The notes: generated by a model not told the origin, from the letters alone. A DNA stretch of 35,360 nucleotides from Rickettsiaceae bacterium (GCA_013214485.1 JABSSF010000006.1:1-35360), one strand, 5' to 3'; positions 16,729-26,080 are shown, counted from the first letter of the stretch. A program made the numbers and translations.

Positions 16729-17789
16729 GTTGTTTGATATTAATAATGTTAATATTAAGTAGTGATATTTTAGTATTTGCTGATAAAAAATTTAATCCAG
16801 GTTTTCTTTGTAGGGATAGTAGAAAAATTTGTATTAGCAGAGGTACTAGGAAAATTGAAGGGTTAAAGGTTACTAGAGACTGCTGGGAATATGTTTATAA
16901 CAAGATTTGCAAGATACCAAGTGAAAATAATTGCAGCCAGTATGCTCATTGTTATTTTGTTAGAGATCCTAATTGTTTATTACGTGATAGTTACAATAAT
17001 TGTGTTAATTTAAGGCGAGAATATAGTTGTAAATCAAGGAAAGTGATTAGAAAACAAAATCAGTATGTAAAAAATTCTTTTGAACAACAATCAGGTAGAG
17101 AATGATTTAGATGTAGGGCTATTCCATGTATTGATGGTAATTGTTTTGATAAATCCTATCAAACTAATGGTGAGATGATGGATTCAGTAACTAAATTAAA
17201 AACAATGAGTAATATTAAACCAGATAGTAACGGTAATTATAATTTATTTGCTGGTAATGTTGAGAGTTGTAGTAAAAAACCAATGAGTTACAGTAATTGT
17301 TGTCATAGTTCCATCAAAGGATGGGGGGCGGAATTAGGAGCGAAATGTAACACTCGAGAAAAACACCTAGCTAATATGAGAGGTCGTAATCTATGTGTTT
17401 ATGTTGGCAAGAAAGGTAAAGGGAGACATAAATTAATCAAACATTATTATTGTTGTTTTAATAATATGCTAGATAAAGTCATTCAAGTAGAGGGGCGGAA
17501 ACAATTAGGTATGAATTTTGGCACAGCTAAAAGCCCTGATTGTAGCGGTTTTAGTTTAGAGAAAATACAACAACTTGATTTTGAAGCAATGGATTTTAGT
17601 GAATTTATTGAAGAGTTTAAGGTTAAGTTTGCTAAAAATTATCAACCAGCCAATACCCAAGATATAAATAGCCGAGTCGAAAAGCATTTTGAAGAAATTA
17701 ATAGTTATAATGAAAAAGCGAGTAAAGAACAGAATAACAAAGCTGGTTGGCATAAAGGGGCAAATGGTTTTGATACCCAAGATGAATGA
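16713..17789 (+). pseudogene. traN: Mating-pair stabilisation protein TraN, interrupted by TGA
   Basis: Two track ORFs (ending 17105 and starting 17175) are in the same frame, separated by one TGA at 17103-17105; the 23 codons between them continue the protein (FRCRAIPCIDGNC). ATG 16713 has an AGGAGG Shine-Dalgarno 13-18 bases upstream and a signal peptide (CLILIMLILSSDILVFA). The body shows TraN features: RDCWEYVYNKIC, many paired cysteines, then CNTREKHLANMR, YYCCFNNMLDKVIQ, GRKQLGMNFGTAKSPDCSGF and DFSEFIEEF. TraN is the outer-membrane adhesin of mating pairs. Unless the TGA is read through or is a sequence error, it is truncated before the conserved C-terminus. The 3' end runs into palindromic copy 3, which supplies the stop. 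Confidence 0.75.
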
Positions 17790-17937
17790 AAGCTTAGATT
17801 TTTTAAGTTTGAAAATAGAGCCATTATCTTCATTAAAAAAACACTTCCGTATCGCTAAATATGCAAGAGTTTTTAAATTTGATTCTGACTCAATTATTCT
17901 GCCTTTAAAAACCCAACTTTTCATTCGTCTTGGGTAT
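17773..17937 (+). repeat. Palindromic element copy 3 (traN/traF junction)
   Basis: ATACCCAAGATGAATGAA and TTCATTCGTCTTGGGTAT (one mismatch) bound a 165-bp element in the same orientation as copies 1 and 4. It contains the traN stop (17787-17789) and an in-frame ATG for traF (17782). Confidence 0.88.
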
Positions 17938-18753
17938 AGATTAGGTTTATTATTATTTAGTTTATTATTTATGGTAAAAGTAGTTGATGCTAGTAATAAA
18001 AATATTAATAAAAAACGTGATTTTTATCAACAACGATACCGTGGTTGGTTATGGTTTGAAGATAAAGAAAAGAAACTAGCTAAGCAGCAGAAAGAATTAA
18101 TAATAAGCAAAAAGGTTAAAGAAGAATTAGCAGGGGTGCAGGCTAGAAAGGATATAGAACAATTTAAGGAAGAGTTAGCAAGATTGAAATATATGATGTT
18201 GCGTTATCCAAATAATATTAATCATGTACTGCGTTATAAACAAAAAGAGGCAATAATGTTAAATAATGCCTTATTACTTGCTGAGACTACTAGGATGGTA
18301 AATTTTTTAAATCCTAATTTAAATGATGAATTAGCAAACCCATTAAATTTATACGGTCGGCGGATAAAACAAGAAATAGATACTGCAAAGCAAAAGCAAA
18401 TATTAATTAAACTAGCTAAAGAGGTAGAGTTATTTTTATTTTTCTCTAATAGGTGTCCTTATTGCATGACATTAAATAAGCATTTAGCTTTTTTTGCTAA
18501 AAAATATAATTTTAAAGTAGAAGCTATCAGTTTAGATGGAAGTATTAATAAATATTTTAAGACTTATCATGATAAGGCTTTAGCAAAAGCATTAAAATTA
18601 GAAGTAATGCCAACAGTGATTGCTGTGACTAAGGATAGTAAAATCCGTTTTGAGTTAGCAAGAGGTGCGGTATCAATTAGTGATTTAGAGGAAAAATCTT
18701 TATTACTAGCTAAAAAATTAGAACTGGAGAAAATAATTAGTGAAAAAAATTAA
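17782..18753 (+). CDS. traF: Pilus assembly protein TraF (thioredoxin-like)
   Basis: The mature part matches TraF: RYRGWLWFEDKE near the N-terminus, a helical linker, and a thioredoxin-like domain with an intact CPYC pair (about residue 225 from this start) and a cis-Pro region (LEVMPTVIAVTKDS). F TraF usually lacks the active Cys pair, so this copy may act as the system's disulphide oxidoreductase for Cys-rich TraU/TraN. ATG 17782 lies inside palindromic copy 3. The longer track ORF begins at TTG 17689. The hydrophobic export segment (LGLLLFSLLFMVKVVDA) starts only after about 50 element-encoded residues. The 3' end overlaps traH. Confidence 0.85.
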   Translation: MNESLDFLSLKIEPLSSLKKHFRIAKYARVFKFDSDSIILPLKTQLFIRLGYRLGLLLFSLLFMVKVVDASNKNINKKRDFYQQRYRGWLWFEDKEKKLAKQQKELIISKKVKEELAGVQARKDIEQFKEELARLKYMMLRYPNNINHVLRYKQKEAIMLNNALLLAETTRMVNFLNPNLNDELANPLNLYGRRIKQEIDTAKQKQILIKLAKEVELFLFFSNRCPYCMTLNKHLAFFAKKYNFKVEAISLDGSINKYFKTYHDKALAKALKLEVMPTVIAVTKDSKIRFELARGAVSISDLEEKSLLLAKKLELEKIISEKN

Positions 18754-20155
18754 CATCTTATTTTTAGCGATAATGTTATTTAATATTGCAATTATAGAAA
18801 TTGCTTTTGCTGATTTAGATACTTTAGTAAAAAACGTATTTCCAGCAGGAGTAACAAGTAATGTAACTAATGCAAGTATAGTAGAAGAACAAACAGCTGG
18901 CCATTTAGTTGGTGGTTCATTAATGATTAAATCAGCAAATGTACCAGATCTGCAGCCATTATATTTTCAAGCACCAACATGTAAATTAGGAGGACTGCCC
19001 TGCGCTGCTCAATTTGATATCAGGGCAGGAGCTTTATCTTTTATTAAAACAGCAGAATTAGAAAGATTCTTAAAACAAATAGTACAGAATGTCGGGGCTT
19101 ATGCTGGAATTATGTTAATTAAATCAGTCTGTCCACAATGCGAAAATATCATGACTTATTTAGAACAAATGCAACGTGATATTAACGGGATGAATTTTAA
19201 TGCTTGTCAGGTTTCAACATTAATTACTAATGGAATGTTTAATAAGCAAACGGTTGCTGCAGAGCAAAATCGTCAAACAGCGATGGTGTTAAATGGTGGC
19301 GGTAGTGACATGAATGATATTCGGCAAAGATCGATTAAGGATTCAGCTGATGTAACGAAAACAACTCCAGAGCTTGAAAGCCAACTTGGTGATAATTTCA
19401 ACTTAGTTTGGCAGGCATTAAGTAAAAAAGGTGGGGTAAGTGGCAATGATGATTTACAATTACGTCAGCTACTTATGAGTATTTCTGGAACAATAATTGT
19501 TACTAAAGATAAAGATCAAGCTAAATGGCAACCATTACATAAGAAATCATTGATAGATAAAGATTTAATTAAAGATTTTATAGGTAAAGGAGCAGATGAC
19601 GAAACAACGATAAAATTATATGTTTGTGATGAGAATAAATATTGTCTACATCCCGAAATAATGGAGCAAAAGATAAAGTCAGGTAATGGTTTATATAAAC
19701 GACTTGAAAAGTTAATCATGACTATTATTGACAAAATATATACAAATCAAGGTAAATTTACTACTGATGAAGAAACTTTAATTGCTTTATCATCGCTTCC
19801 AATAATTAACAAAATAGAGCGAGATTTAGCATTATATGCAAACAAAGCATATATTTCACTTCGTCAGCCAGAATTTATTGAAGCCTTATGTTTTGATGTT
19901 GTCAGCAATTATATGATTACATTACTTAAAGAAGTATCAGAGGTAGTTGACGAATTAGAGTATTTGCAAATTGCAGATAATAAAGTATTTGAGAAATTTG
20001 ATCGTCAGGTGCAACAAAATATTAACAATATAAGTAAGGCAAAATATGAAGCCTTAAAACATTATGACATGATTTCCAGAACTAAAACAATGATGCGTCA
20101 AGAAGATAGTTATTATGAGATGAAGTTCCAAGAGTTTTTTAATAATTATAAGTAG
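18740..20155 (+). CDS. traH: Conjugal transfer pilus protein TraH
   Basis: This 471-residue exported protein (F TraH is 458) has a signal peptide (INILFLAIMLFNIAIIEIAFA). Its conserved N-terminal pattern is GHLVGGSLMIKSANVPDLQPLYFQAP, then a Cys-containing region (CKLGGLPCAAQFDIRAGALSF, SVCPQCENIM) and a helical C-terminus with coiled-coil potential. TraH works at the outer membrane in pilus assembly. The GTG start lies in the 3' end of traF, in the same 15-base overlap sequence used by traE/traK. A 9-base gap separates it from traG. Confidence 0.92.
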   Translation: MKKINILFLAIMLFNIAIIEIAFADLDTLVKNVFPAGVTSNVTNASIVEEQTAGHLVGGSLMIKSANVPDLQPLYFQAPTCKLGGLPCAAQFDIRAGALSFIKTAELERFLKQIVQNVGAYAGIMLIKSVCPQCENIMTYLEQMQRDINGMNFNACQVSTLITNGMFNKQTVAAEQNRQTAMVLNGGGSDMNDIRQRSIKDSADVTKTTPELESQLGDNFNLVWQALSKKGGVSGNDDLQLRQLLMSISGTIIVTKDKDQAKWQPLHKKSLIDKDLIKDFIGKGADDETTIKLYVCDENKYCLHPEIMEQKIKSGNGLYKRLEKLIMTIIDKIYTNQGKFTTDEETLIALSSLPIINKIERDLALYANKAYISLRQPEFIEALCFDVVSNYMITLLKEVSEVVDELEYLQIADNKVFEKFDRQVQQNINNISKAKYEALKHYDMISRTKTMMRQEDSYYEMKFQEFFNNYK

Positions 20156-20164
20156 TAATCTAAA

Positions 20165-22831
20165 ATGAATTTAACAATACATACATATGGTTATTTTGAT
20201 GCGCTTTATTATGTGCTACAAGCTTTAGCAATGTTTCGTAATAGTGATTTTTACACCAGTTTGGTAAATAGTGTAGCATTGCTAGTTGGCTGTTATTATG
20301 CAATAAGAATGTCTCATGGTTATTCAAGAGGCATGTGGCAAGCATATTTATTAAAAATTGGTGGTATGCTTTTAGTCATTAATATTTTGTTATTACCAAA
20401 AACTACAATGATTTTAAAAGATCATATTACTAAGAAAATAAATACTGTGGATAATATTCCAGTAGCTTTTGCTTTGCCAGTGGGGATTTTAGAAAGCTTT
20501 GGCCATTTAATTACTGTAGGGTTTGAACAAATATATTCTCCTATAGAGGAGGCATCAAATAATCCTAATCATGCTTTTTCTTATTATAATTATGGAATGG
20601 TTTTTGGTGCAAGGTTAAAACAATCTTTATTACAAACCAGAATACAAAATCCTGAATTTGTTAGTAATATGAGTAATTTTGTTAAAAGATGTGTGGTGCT
20701 ACCTGCAATGATTGGTAAGCAATTTACTAAAGAAGAGCTAGTGCAGACTGATAATATGTGGCAATTAGTAAGCAGCAATGCGGGTAATATTACTCGTATA
20801 GATGTGACTATGGATAATAAAACGCAGACAATGACTTGTAAGCAAGCTGTTAAGTATTTTGAAAATTATTGGCCAAAAGAAGAGAAGCAGATTTTACAAA
20901 AATATCTTAAAGCAAATTTTGCTTTAACTAGCAATTCATCCGTCAATTTAAATAAATATTTTACTAAAAATATTGAATCATTATATGACAATAAATTTAA
21001 AGCAAAGGATATTTTGCGACAACAAATGATGATAAATAGTTTAAATGATTATTATAGTTCAAATTATGCTTTATCCAGAGCAAAAATGTATCAAGAAAGT
21101 AATGGTTTTTTAAGTGGTGATTTAGCAAGTATCTATTTACCGATGATGTTAGTAATATTTAAAGCAATAATATATTCCGCTTTTATTTTCTTAGTACCGA
21201 TGCTTATCATTAGTGGTGGTTGGCAAAAATATGTTGGTTATTTGACTGTGGTTACCTCCTTGCAATTATGGCCAGCATTAAATGCTGTATTAAATATGAT
21301 TATTGGAACTTATAGTAATATATCACAAATTGAAAATTATAGTAGTTATAGCGTTGCTTTAAAAAAGGTTGATACAATTGTCAGTCTAGCATCTGGATTA
21401 CAATTGACAATACCATTTTTGGCTGTATGGATGACGCAACTTGGTATGGGAGGTTTAATGCACCTAGCAGGATCAATTATGGCTGGAGTTAATCAAGGGG
21501 TTTCTGCCGCCAGTTCCGAAGAAGCTACAGGAAATCGTAGTAGTGATAATATCAATGAAGGTAATATGCAGTTAAATATGCGCAGCGCCAATAAGTTGGA
21601 TTATGGGATGCAATATGTTGACGGGCAACGCATTAAACAGCGTATAGATGGAGTAACTGAGCAGCTTAATCCAAATGGTGAGGTAGTGTTTACAGGTGGG
21701 GCACAGCATGATGCTTCGAGTGGTACAGCTAGATATAATATGGATGATAATATATCGAGTCAATATAGTTTAGGCATTCAAGAACAAGAAAGCTTAATGG
21801 AAGGTGACTTGCGGCAATTAGACATGGCGAAAATGGCTAGTTTTAATCATTCAGTAGATAGGTTAGCCAGTATATCTAGACGTCAACATGCTGATAATAA
21901 TTTAAGTTATGAAGTACTTGGTGAACAAGGAAAAGATGTTAGACATGCGGTGAATGCTACTAATACTATCCGGGAGCATTATGGTTATGATTGGCAGAAA
22001 TCAGCAAATATTGCTTTAAAACTTATAGCAAGTAAAGGTTTTGGTACCCCCAGCTGGTCACCGCTAAAATCGGAGATTAGTGCGGCTTTAGAGACTGGAG
22101 CTGGAGTAAACAATACTAAGAGTGAAGGTATAGCTAAAGATGATCAATTTATTAAGGAGCATGGTACTAACAAGCATTATAGTAATGTGACAAGAGCATT
22201 ATCGCATGATTCTTTTGGAGTTAGTGATAATATAGATAAATCGCAATCTGATTCCTTACGTAGCAGTTTGGAAGATCAACAACGTTTAGAAAAGCAAATA
22301 TCCATACGTAAGGAAAAAATGGATAATTATCATAAAGCTAAGACCTATGTTGATTCTCATTCGACAATTAGCGGTAAGGATTATTATCAGGAATTATTAA
22401 ACAAAACAATAGCAACATATGATGTTAGTAGCGGTGAAGCTAGGGAAATGGTAGATAACAAGGATAGTAGAGTGATGGATTTATGGCAAGAGATGAGTAA
22501 TCAGAAAGGAGCAGAAATTTTAGAACATATAAAAGATGGTAAAGAAAAAATATCATCAGCTGATACAAGGCTAGATGATTTTAGTAATAAACATGGGAAT
22601 AATATTAAAGAACCAGAGTTACCTGAAGATAAGGATTTTAATCCACAAGAAATAAAAGATAATGTTGTCAATAAGCAAGCTGAGTTACAGGGAAAATCTG
22701 CTAATATACGAAAAAAAAATAAGAATGAACATGATAATGTAGATTGGTATGTAAATGATCAAAATAAAAATGCTAAAGAAAGACTTAGTAATTCGAATAT
22801 TGCATTTAAAGGTTATAATAACAAGAAATGA
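20165..22831 (+). CDS. traG: Mating-pair stabilisation protein TraG
   Basis: The product has 888 residues (F TraG 938). The N-terminal TraG_N domain has several membrane helices (about residues 25-45, 57-78, 325-355, 410-430), with a periplasmic loop between them. The C-terminal about 400 residues are a long polar, Asn/Ser/Gln-rich region typical of TraG, which in F stabilises mating pairs and contacts entry-exclusion protein TraS. No TraS-like gene is visible here. It ends in an ATGA overlap with traD. Confidence 0.9.
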   Translation: MNLTIHTYGYFDALYYVLQALAMFRNSDFYTSLVNSVALLVGCYYAIRMSHGYSRGMWQAYLLKIGGMLLVINILLLPKTTMILKDHITKKINTVDNIPVAFALPVGILESFGHLITVGFEQIYSPIEEASNNPNHAFSYYNYGMVFGARLKQSLLQTRIQNPEFVSNMSNFVKRCVVLPAMIGKQFTKEELVQTDNMWQLVSSNAGNITRIDVTMDNKTQTMTCKQAVKYFENYWPKEEKQILQKYLKANFALTSNSSVNLNKYFTKNIESLYDNKFKAKDILRQQMMINSLNDYYSSNYALSRAKMYQESNGFLSGDLASIYLPMMLVIFKAIIYSAFIFLVPMLIISGGWQKYVGYLTVVTSLQLWPALNAVLNMIIGTYSNISQIENYSSYSVALKKVDTIVSLASGLQLTIPFLAVWMTQLGMGGLMHLAGSIMAGVNQGVSAASSEEATGNRSSDNINEGNMQLNMRSANKLDYGMQYVDGQRIKQRIDGVTEQLNPNGEVVFTGGAQHDASSGTARYNMDDNISSQYSLGIQEQESLMEGDLRQLDMAKMASFNHSVDRLASISRRQHADNNLSYEVLGEQGKDVRHAVNATNTIREHYGYDWQKSANIALKLIASKGFGTPSWSPLKSEISAALETGAGVNNTKSEGIAKDDQFIKEHGTNKHYSNVTRALSHDSFGVSDNIDKSQSDSLRSSLEDQQRLEKQISIRKEKMDNYHKAKTYVDSHSTISGKDYYQELLNKTIATYDVSSGEAREMVDNKDSRVMDLWQEMSNQKGAEILEHIKDGKEKISSADTRLDDFSNKHGNNIKEPELPEDKDFNPQEIKDNVVNKQAELQGKSANIRKKNKNEHDNVDWYVNDQNKNAKERLSNSNIAFKGYNNKK

Positions 22832-24540
22832 TTTTAAATAATTTCATTAGTGGTGGGCAAATATTCTTACATAAGCTAAGAATGTTCAAACAAATAATGT
22901 TTTATATTATCCTAATTTCCTTGTTTTGGGGCTATTTGATTGCTGGTTATCTATATATTTCCAAATTGAGGAAGCAGAATCTTACGATGGGCTTTTCTTA
23001 TGCAAAGGCAATGATGATAGAAGACTTATCAGTATCTTTTGGTAAGAGTAGAAATAAGAGTAAATTAAAAAGCAAAAATATTTTATTTAATATTCAAGGT
23101 CGAAGCTCCTATCAAAAAATTGTAGCTATAATAAATGAGTTTTTAGTTATTGGTGGGTTAATAGCTTTTGGTTTATTACTGTTAATTTTTATTTTTTGGG
23201 TAAAATTTGGTCAGTTGATAAAAAAGGATCGTTTAATAGAAGGAGGGAAGATATTATTTGCTGAAGAGGTTGCTAAATATTTAAAAGAACAGCAGAGAGA
23301 TAGTAAAATTACCATTGGTAAAATGCCATTAGTAAGAGATAGCGAAACCAAACATATTTTAGTAACTGGGGCAACTGGTTCTGGAAAAACTAATTTAATT
23401 CATAATATATTACCGCAAATTGTAGTACAGCAGCATCCTGTTATCGTTATTGATCAAACTGGTGAAATGGTAGCTAAATATTATCAAAAAGAACGTGGTG
23501 ATGTAATTTTTAACCCTTTTGATAAACGAAGTCATAATTGGGATTTTTGGCAAGATTGTTTTGATAATAATGATAACGGGATGATTAATGACAGGTTAGA
23601 GAATTTTGCTAAGATTTTGTTTAGTTTTAATCGTAAGAAGAATGTGATGAATTCCGATCCATTTTGGGAAAATAGTGCTGAAGTAATCTTTACTTGTTTA
23701 GCAAGTTATTTAAAGCAAAAAAATCAGCAATCGATAAAAACACTAAATCATTTGCTGCGTTGTAGTAATGTTTATGACCTGCGGAAAAAATTATCAAAAA
23801 CTCCAGCTGCAAGATATTTAGATAATAGTAATAATAATACTGCCAGTTCAATATTATCGGTAATGGCAACATCAGCAAAACCACTTAGTTATTTAGAGAA
23901 ATTACCAAAAAAAACTGCAAAATTTTCTTTAACCAAGCATTTTTATGATATCAAGCATAACAAAGGTAAAGGGGGATGGTTATTTTTAGCGACAAATCCC
24001 AGTAAACGAGAGCTAACTTTACCACTTATTTCTTGTTTAGTAGAACTTAGTATATCTTTATTGATGGAAATAGGGATTGATCAACAGAGGCGTTGTTGGT
24101 TTGTAGTTGATGAGCTAGCAAATTTAGGTAAGTTACCTGCACTTAATTTGATTATGACTGAAGGGCGTAAATATGGAGCATGTGTTCTTGCTGGGATGCA
24201 GTCAATTAATCAGCTATTTGAAAATTATGGTAATTATAGTGGAAATATTATTTTTGGTCAGTTTGGGACAAAATTTTTTTTCAGAAATAGCGAACCAACA
24301 ATTGCTAAAATTATTTCTGAATTATGTGGAACTACAACTATTTCAAGGCAACAAAAAAACATATCATTTGGGGCTAATGATTTTCGTGATGGAATTAGCT
24401 ATACTAGCTATACTGAACAGGAAAAAAACAAATTGTTAGTGAAGTATCAAGATTTAGCAAAATTAAATGTTGGTCAGTGTTTTGTTTTATTACCTGAAAC
24501 TAAGGTAAGGCTTGCTAAATTGCAAGTGCCTAAAATATAG
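22828..24540 (+). CDS. traD: Coupling protein TraD (VirD4-like)
   Basis: This is a 570-residue type IV coupling ATPase. Two N-terminal membrane helices (about residues 20-45 and 105-130) are followed by Walker A GATGSGKTNLI near residue 181 and Walker B WFVVDELANLGKL near residue 423, with the downstream EGRKYGACVLAGMQS motif. It brings the relaxase-DNA complex to the channel. It is shorter than F TraD (717), lacking the long C-terminal relaxosome-binding tail. An AAGGAGG Shine-Dalgarno-like sequence 20 bases after its stop has no start codon at a usable distance. Confidence 0.94.
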   Translation: MILNNFISGGQIFLHKLRMFKQIMFYIILISLFWGYLIAGYLYISKLRKQNLTMGFSYAKAMMIEDLSVSFGKSRNKSKLKSKNILFNIQGRSSYQKIVAIINEFLVIGGLIAFGLLLLIFIFWVKFGQLIKKDRLIEGGKILFAEEVAKYLKEQQRDSKITIGKMPLVRDSETKHILVTGATGSGKTNLIHNILPQIVVQQHPVIVIDQTGEMVAKYYQKERGDVIFNPFDKRSHNWDFWQDCFDNNDNGMINDRLENFAKILFSFNRKKNVMNSDPFWENSAEVIFTCLASYLKQKNQQSIKTLNHLLRCSNVYDLRKKLSKTPAARYLDNSNNNTASSILSVMATSAKPLSYLEKLPKKTAKFSLTKHFYDIKHNKGKGGWLFLATNPSKRELTLPLISCLVELSISLLMEIGIDQQRRCWFVVDELANLGKLPALNLIMTEGRKYGACVLAGMQSINQLFENYGNYSGNIIFGQFGTKFFFRNSEPTIAKIISELCGTTTISRQQKNISFGANDFRDGISYTSYTEQEKNKLLVKYQDLAKLNVGQCFVLLPETKVRLAKLQVPKI

Positions 24541-24644
24541 ACAAAAATATAGACAATAGAAGGAGGTTATACTATTATATCCGTCATTTAGGTTTATTAT
24601 TTAAATAATGTTTATTAATATCTGAATTAGATGGAGTAGTTGAG

Positions 24645-25829
24645 TTGCAAAAAAAAATATATTTTTTGGCTTTTATAATTATAGCAATAGTTAGTTTAAC
24701 AATTTTTGCTAAAATAAAATCAAGTCAGCGTTTAAATTATTGGGAACGTAAATATGTAAAATATTATAATCGTATACAAGAAAAAACTGGTGAGAAATAT
24801 ACTAAATATTTACCTAGTCCAGCCCCTGATCAATTATTGGAAGTTGATTTTGATAAAGTTGATGCTAAGCTAAAATCTCTTCCAAATTGGATGACTCAAG
24901 AAATAGAGCAAAAATTTTCTAAATACGAAAATTTTAGTACTCAGCATGTGTTAAAGTCTTATAACTTAGCTACAAACCAAGATAATTTTACACTTTTTAC
25001 TATTAAAAATGGTGTAGTGACTCATGAAAATAAATTTGAAGTCACCAGGGGGGATTTCTTATTTGTCATTAGTTTTTATGAAAAGATATTTGCTTATTTA
25101 AGTAGAAAGGGGTACATCAAGAATTTATCATTTGTATTATTAATTGATGATGCAATTTCAGGAGATTATTCTCATGTAAGTACTACAAATATTGCTCCTA
25201 TTTTGGTTTTTAGTAGAAATGATAATAAACACTTAGATAAAGATACAGTATTAGTACCTGATTGGTTTAGTCTTATGGGATGGGTATATAATATTGTCAA
25301 AATTGAAAAAGCTAATAAAGAATTTCCTTGGGAAAAAAAGTTAGAAATTGTTTTTTGGCGAGGAGGTAACGCTGATATAAGTGGGTATAGGCATGGATTA
25401 GTGGAGTTAAGTGCTAAATTAAAGCATCAGAAAATTGATGTTCAGTTTTCTCATGGTGCTGAAGCTACTACTGGATATGTGCAAGTTGAGGATCATATAA
25501 AATACAAATATCAGATTAGTATTGATGGTCTTACTTCTACTTGGGATAGGGTTGTATGGCAACTTTATTCTAATTGTGTTATGTTGAAACAAAGATCTGA
25601 TTTGGTGCAATGGTTTTATTCAGCTATCAAGCCTGGCAAGCATTATGTAGATGTAGGTACAAACCCTGATGAATTATTGTCTATTTTATCTAGTTATAGT
25701 GACGATGAATTAAAAGAAATTGCAGAAAATGGCCAGAAATTTGCTAAGGAAAATTTAATGCCTGAAGATATGATGGTCTACTTAATTGCTGTATTACAAA
25801 AATACGAAACTTTACAGAATTCTAAGTAG
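24645..25829 (+). CDS. Membrane-anchored GT90-type glycosyltransferase
   Basis: This 394-residue protein has one N-terminal membrane anchor (IYFLAFIIIAIVSLTIFA). The remainder matches the CAP10/LpsA family (GT90): WEKKLEIVFWRGG near residue 230, then R-x-x-LVELSAK, HIKYKYQISIDGLTSTWDRVVWQLYSN near 290 and a C-terminal WFYSAIKPGKHYVDV. These proteins transfer sugars to LPS core or glycans. It begins at TTG with GGAG about 9 bases upstream, 104 bases after traD. It is probably cargo of the element, perhaps altering the cell surface; the acceptor is unknown. A hairpin follows its stop. Confidence 0.82.
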   Translation: MQKKIYFLAFIIIAIVSLTIFAKIKSSQRLNYWERKYVKYYNRIQEKTGEKYTKYLPSPAPDQLLEVDFDKVDAKLKSLPNWMTQEIEQKFSKYENFSTQHVLKSYNLATNQDNFTLFTIKNGVVTHENKFEVTRGDFLFVISFYEKIFAYLSRKGYIKNLSFVLLIDDAISGDYSHVSTTNIAPILVFSRNDNKHLDKDTVLVPDWFSLMGWVYNIVKIEKANKEFPWEKKLEIVFWRGGNADISGYRHGLVELSAKLKHQKIDVQFSHGAEATTGYVQVEDHIKYKYQISIDGLTSTWDRVVWQLYSNCVMLKQRSDLVQWFYSAIKPGKHYVDVGTNPDELLSILSSYSDDELKEIAENGQKFAKENLMPEDMMVYLIAVLQKYETLQNSK

Positions 25830-25842
25830 TAATAACTGTTCA

Positions 25843-25892
25843 AGGAAAGCATCCCTGCTTTCCTATGGTGCTGTTAACAGTGCCATACTTTT
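25843..25892 (+). terminator. Double hairpin after glycosyltransferase gene
   Basis: AGGAAAGC and GCTTTCCT form an 8-bp stem, directly followed by a second imperfect palindrome (ATGGTGCTGTT/AACAGTGCCAT) and ACTTTT. It lies 13 bases after the stop codon and is the likely end of the tra transcript. Confidence 0.55.
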
Positions 25893-26080
25893 CAAACAAA
25901 AAAAGAGCCAGTTTAGAAATAGGTTTACTTAAGTTTGAGTATGATATTAAATTTTTATAGTTGAAAAAAAATCAAAAAAATTGTTGACTCAATAGACAAA
26001 AGTATGATACAACCATTTTATATAAAAACAAGAGAGGAAATAATTTATAGTTGTAATAACATCTAGGATAATTAACAATT

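Noticed and set aside
17103-17105. TGA recoded as tryptophan
   Set aside because: Several other genes here end in TGA with coupled starts at the expected place, so TGA works as stop; traN is more simply interrupted.
17556-17924. 122-residue minus-strand ORF over traN/traF
   Set aside because: Antisense to conserved traN codons; open only because copy 3 is open on both strands.
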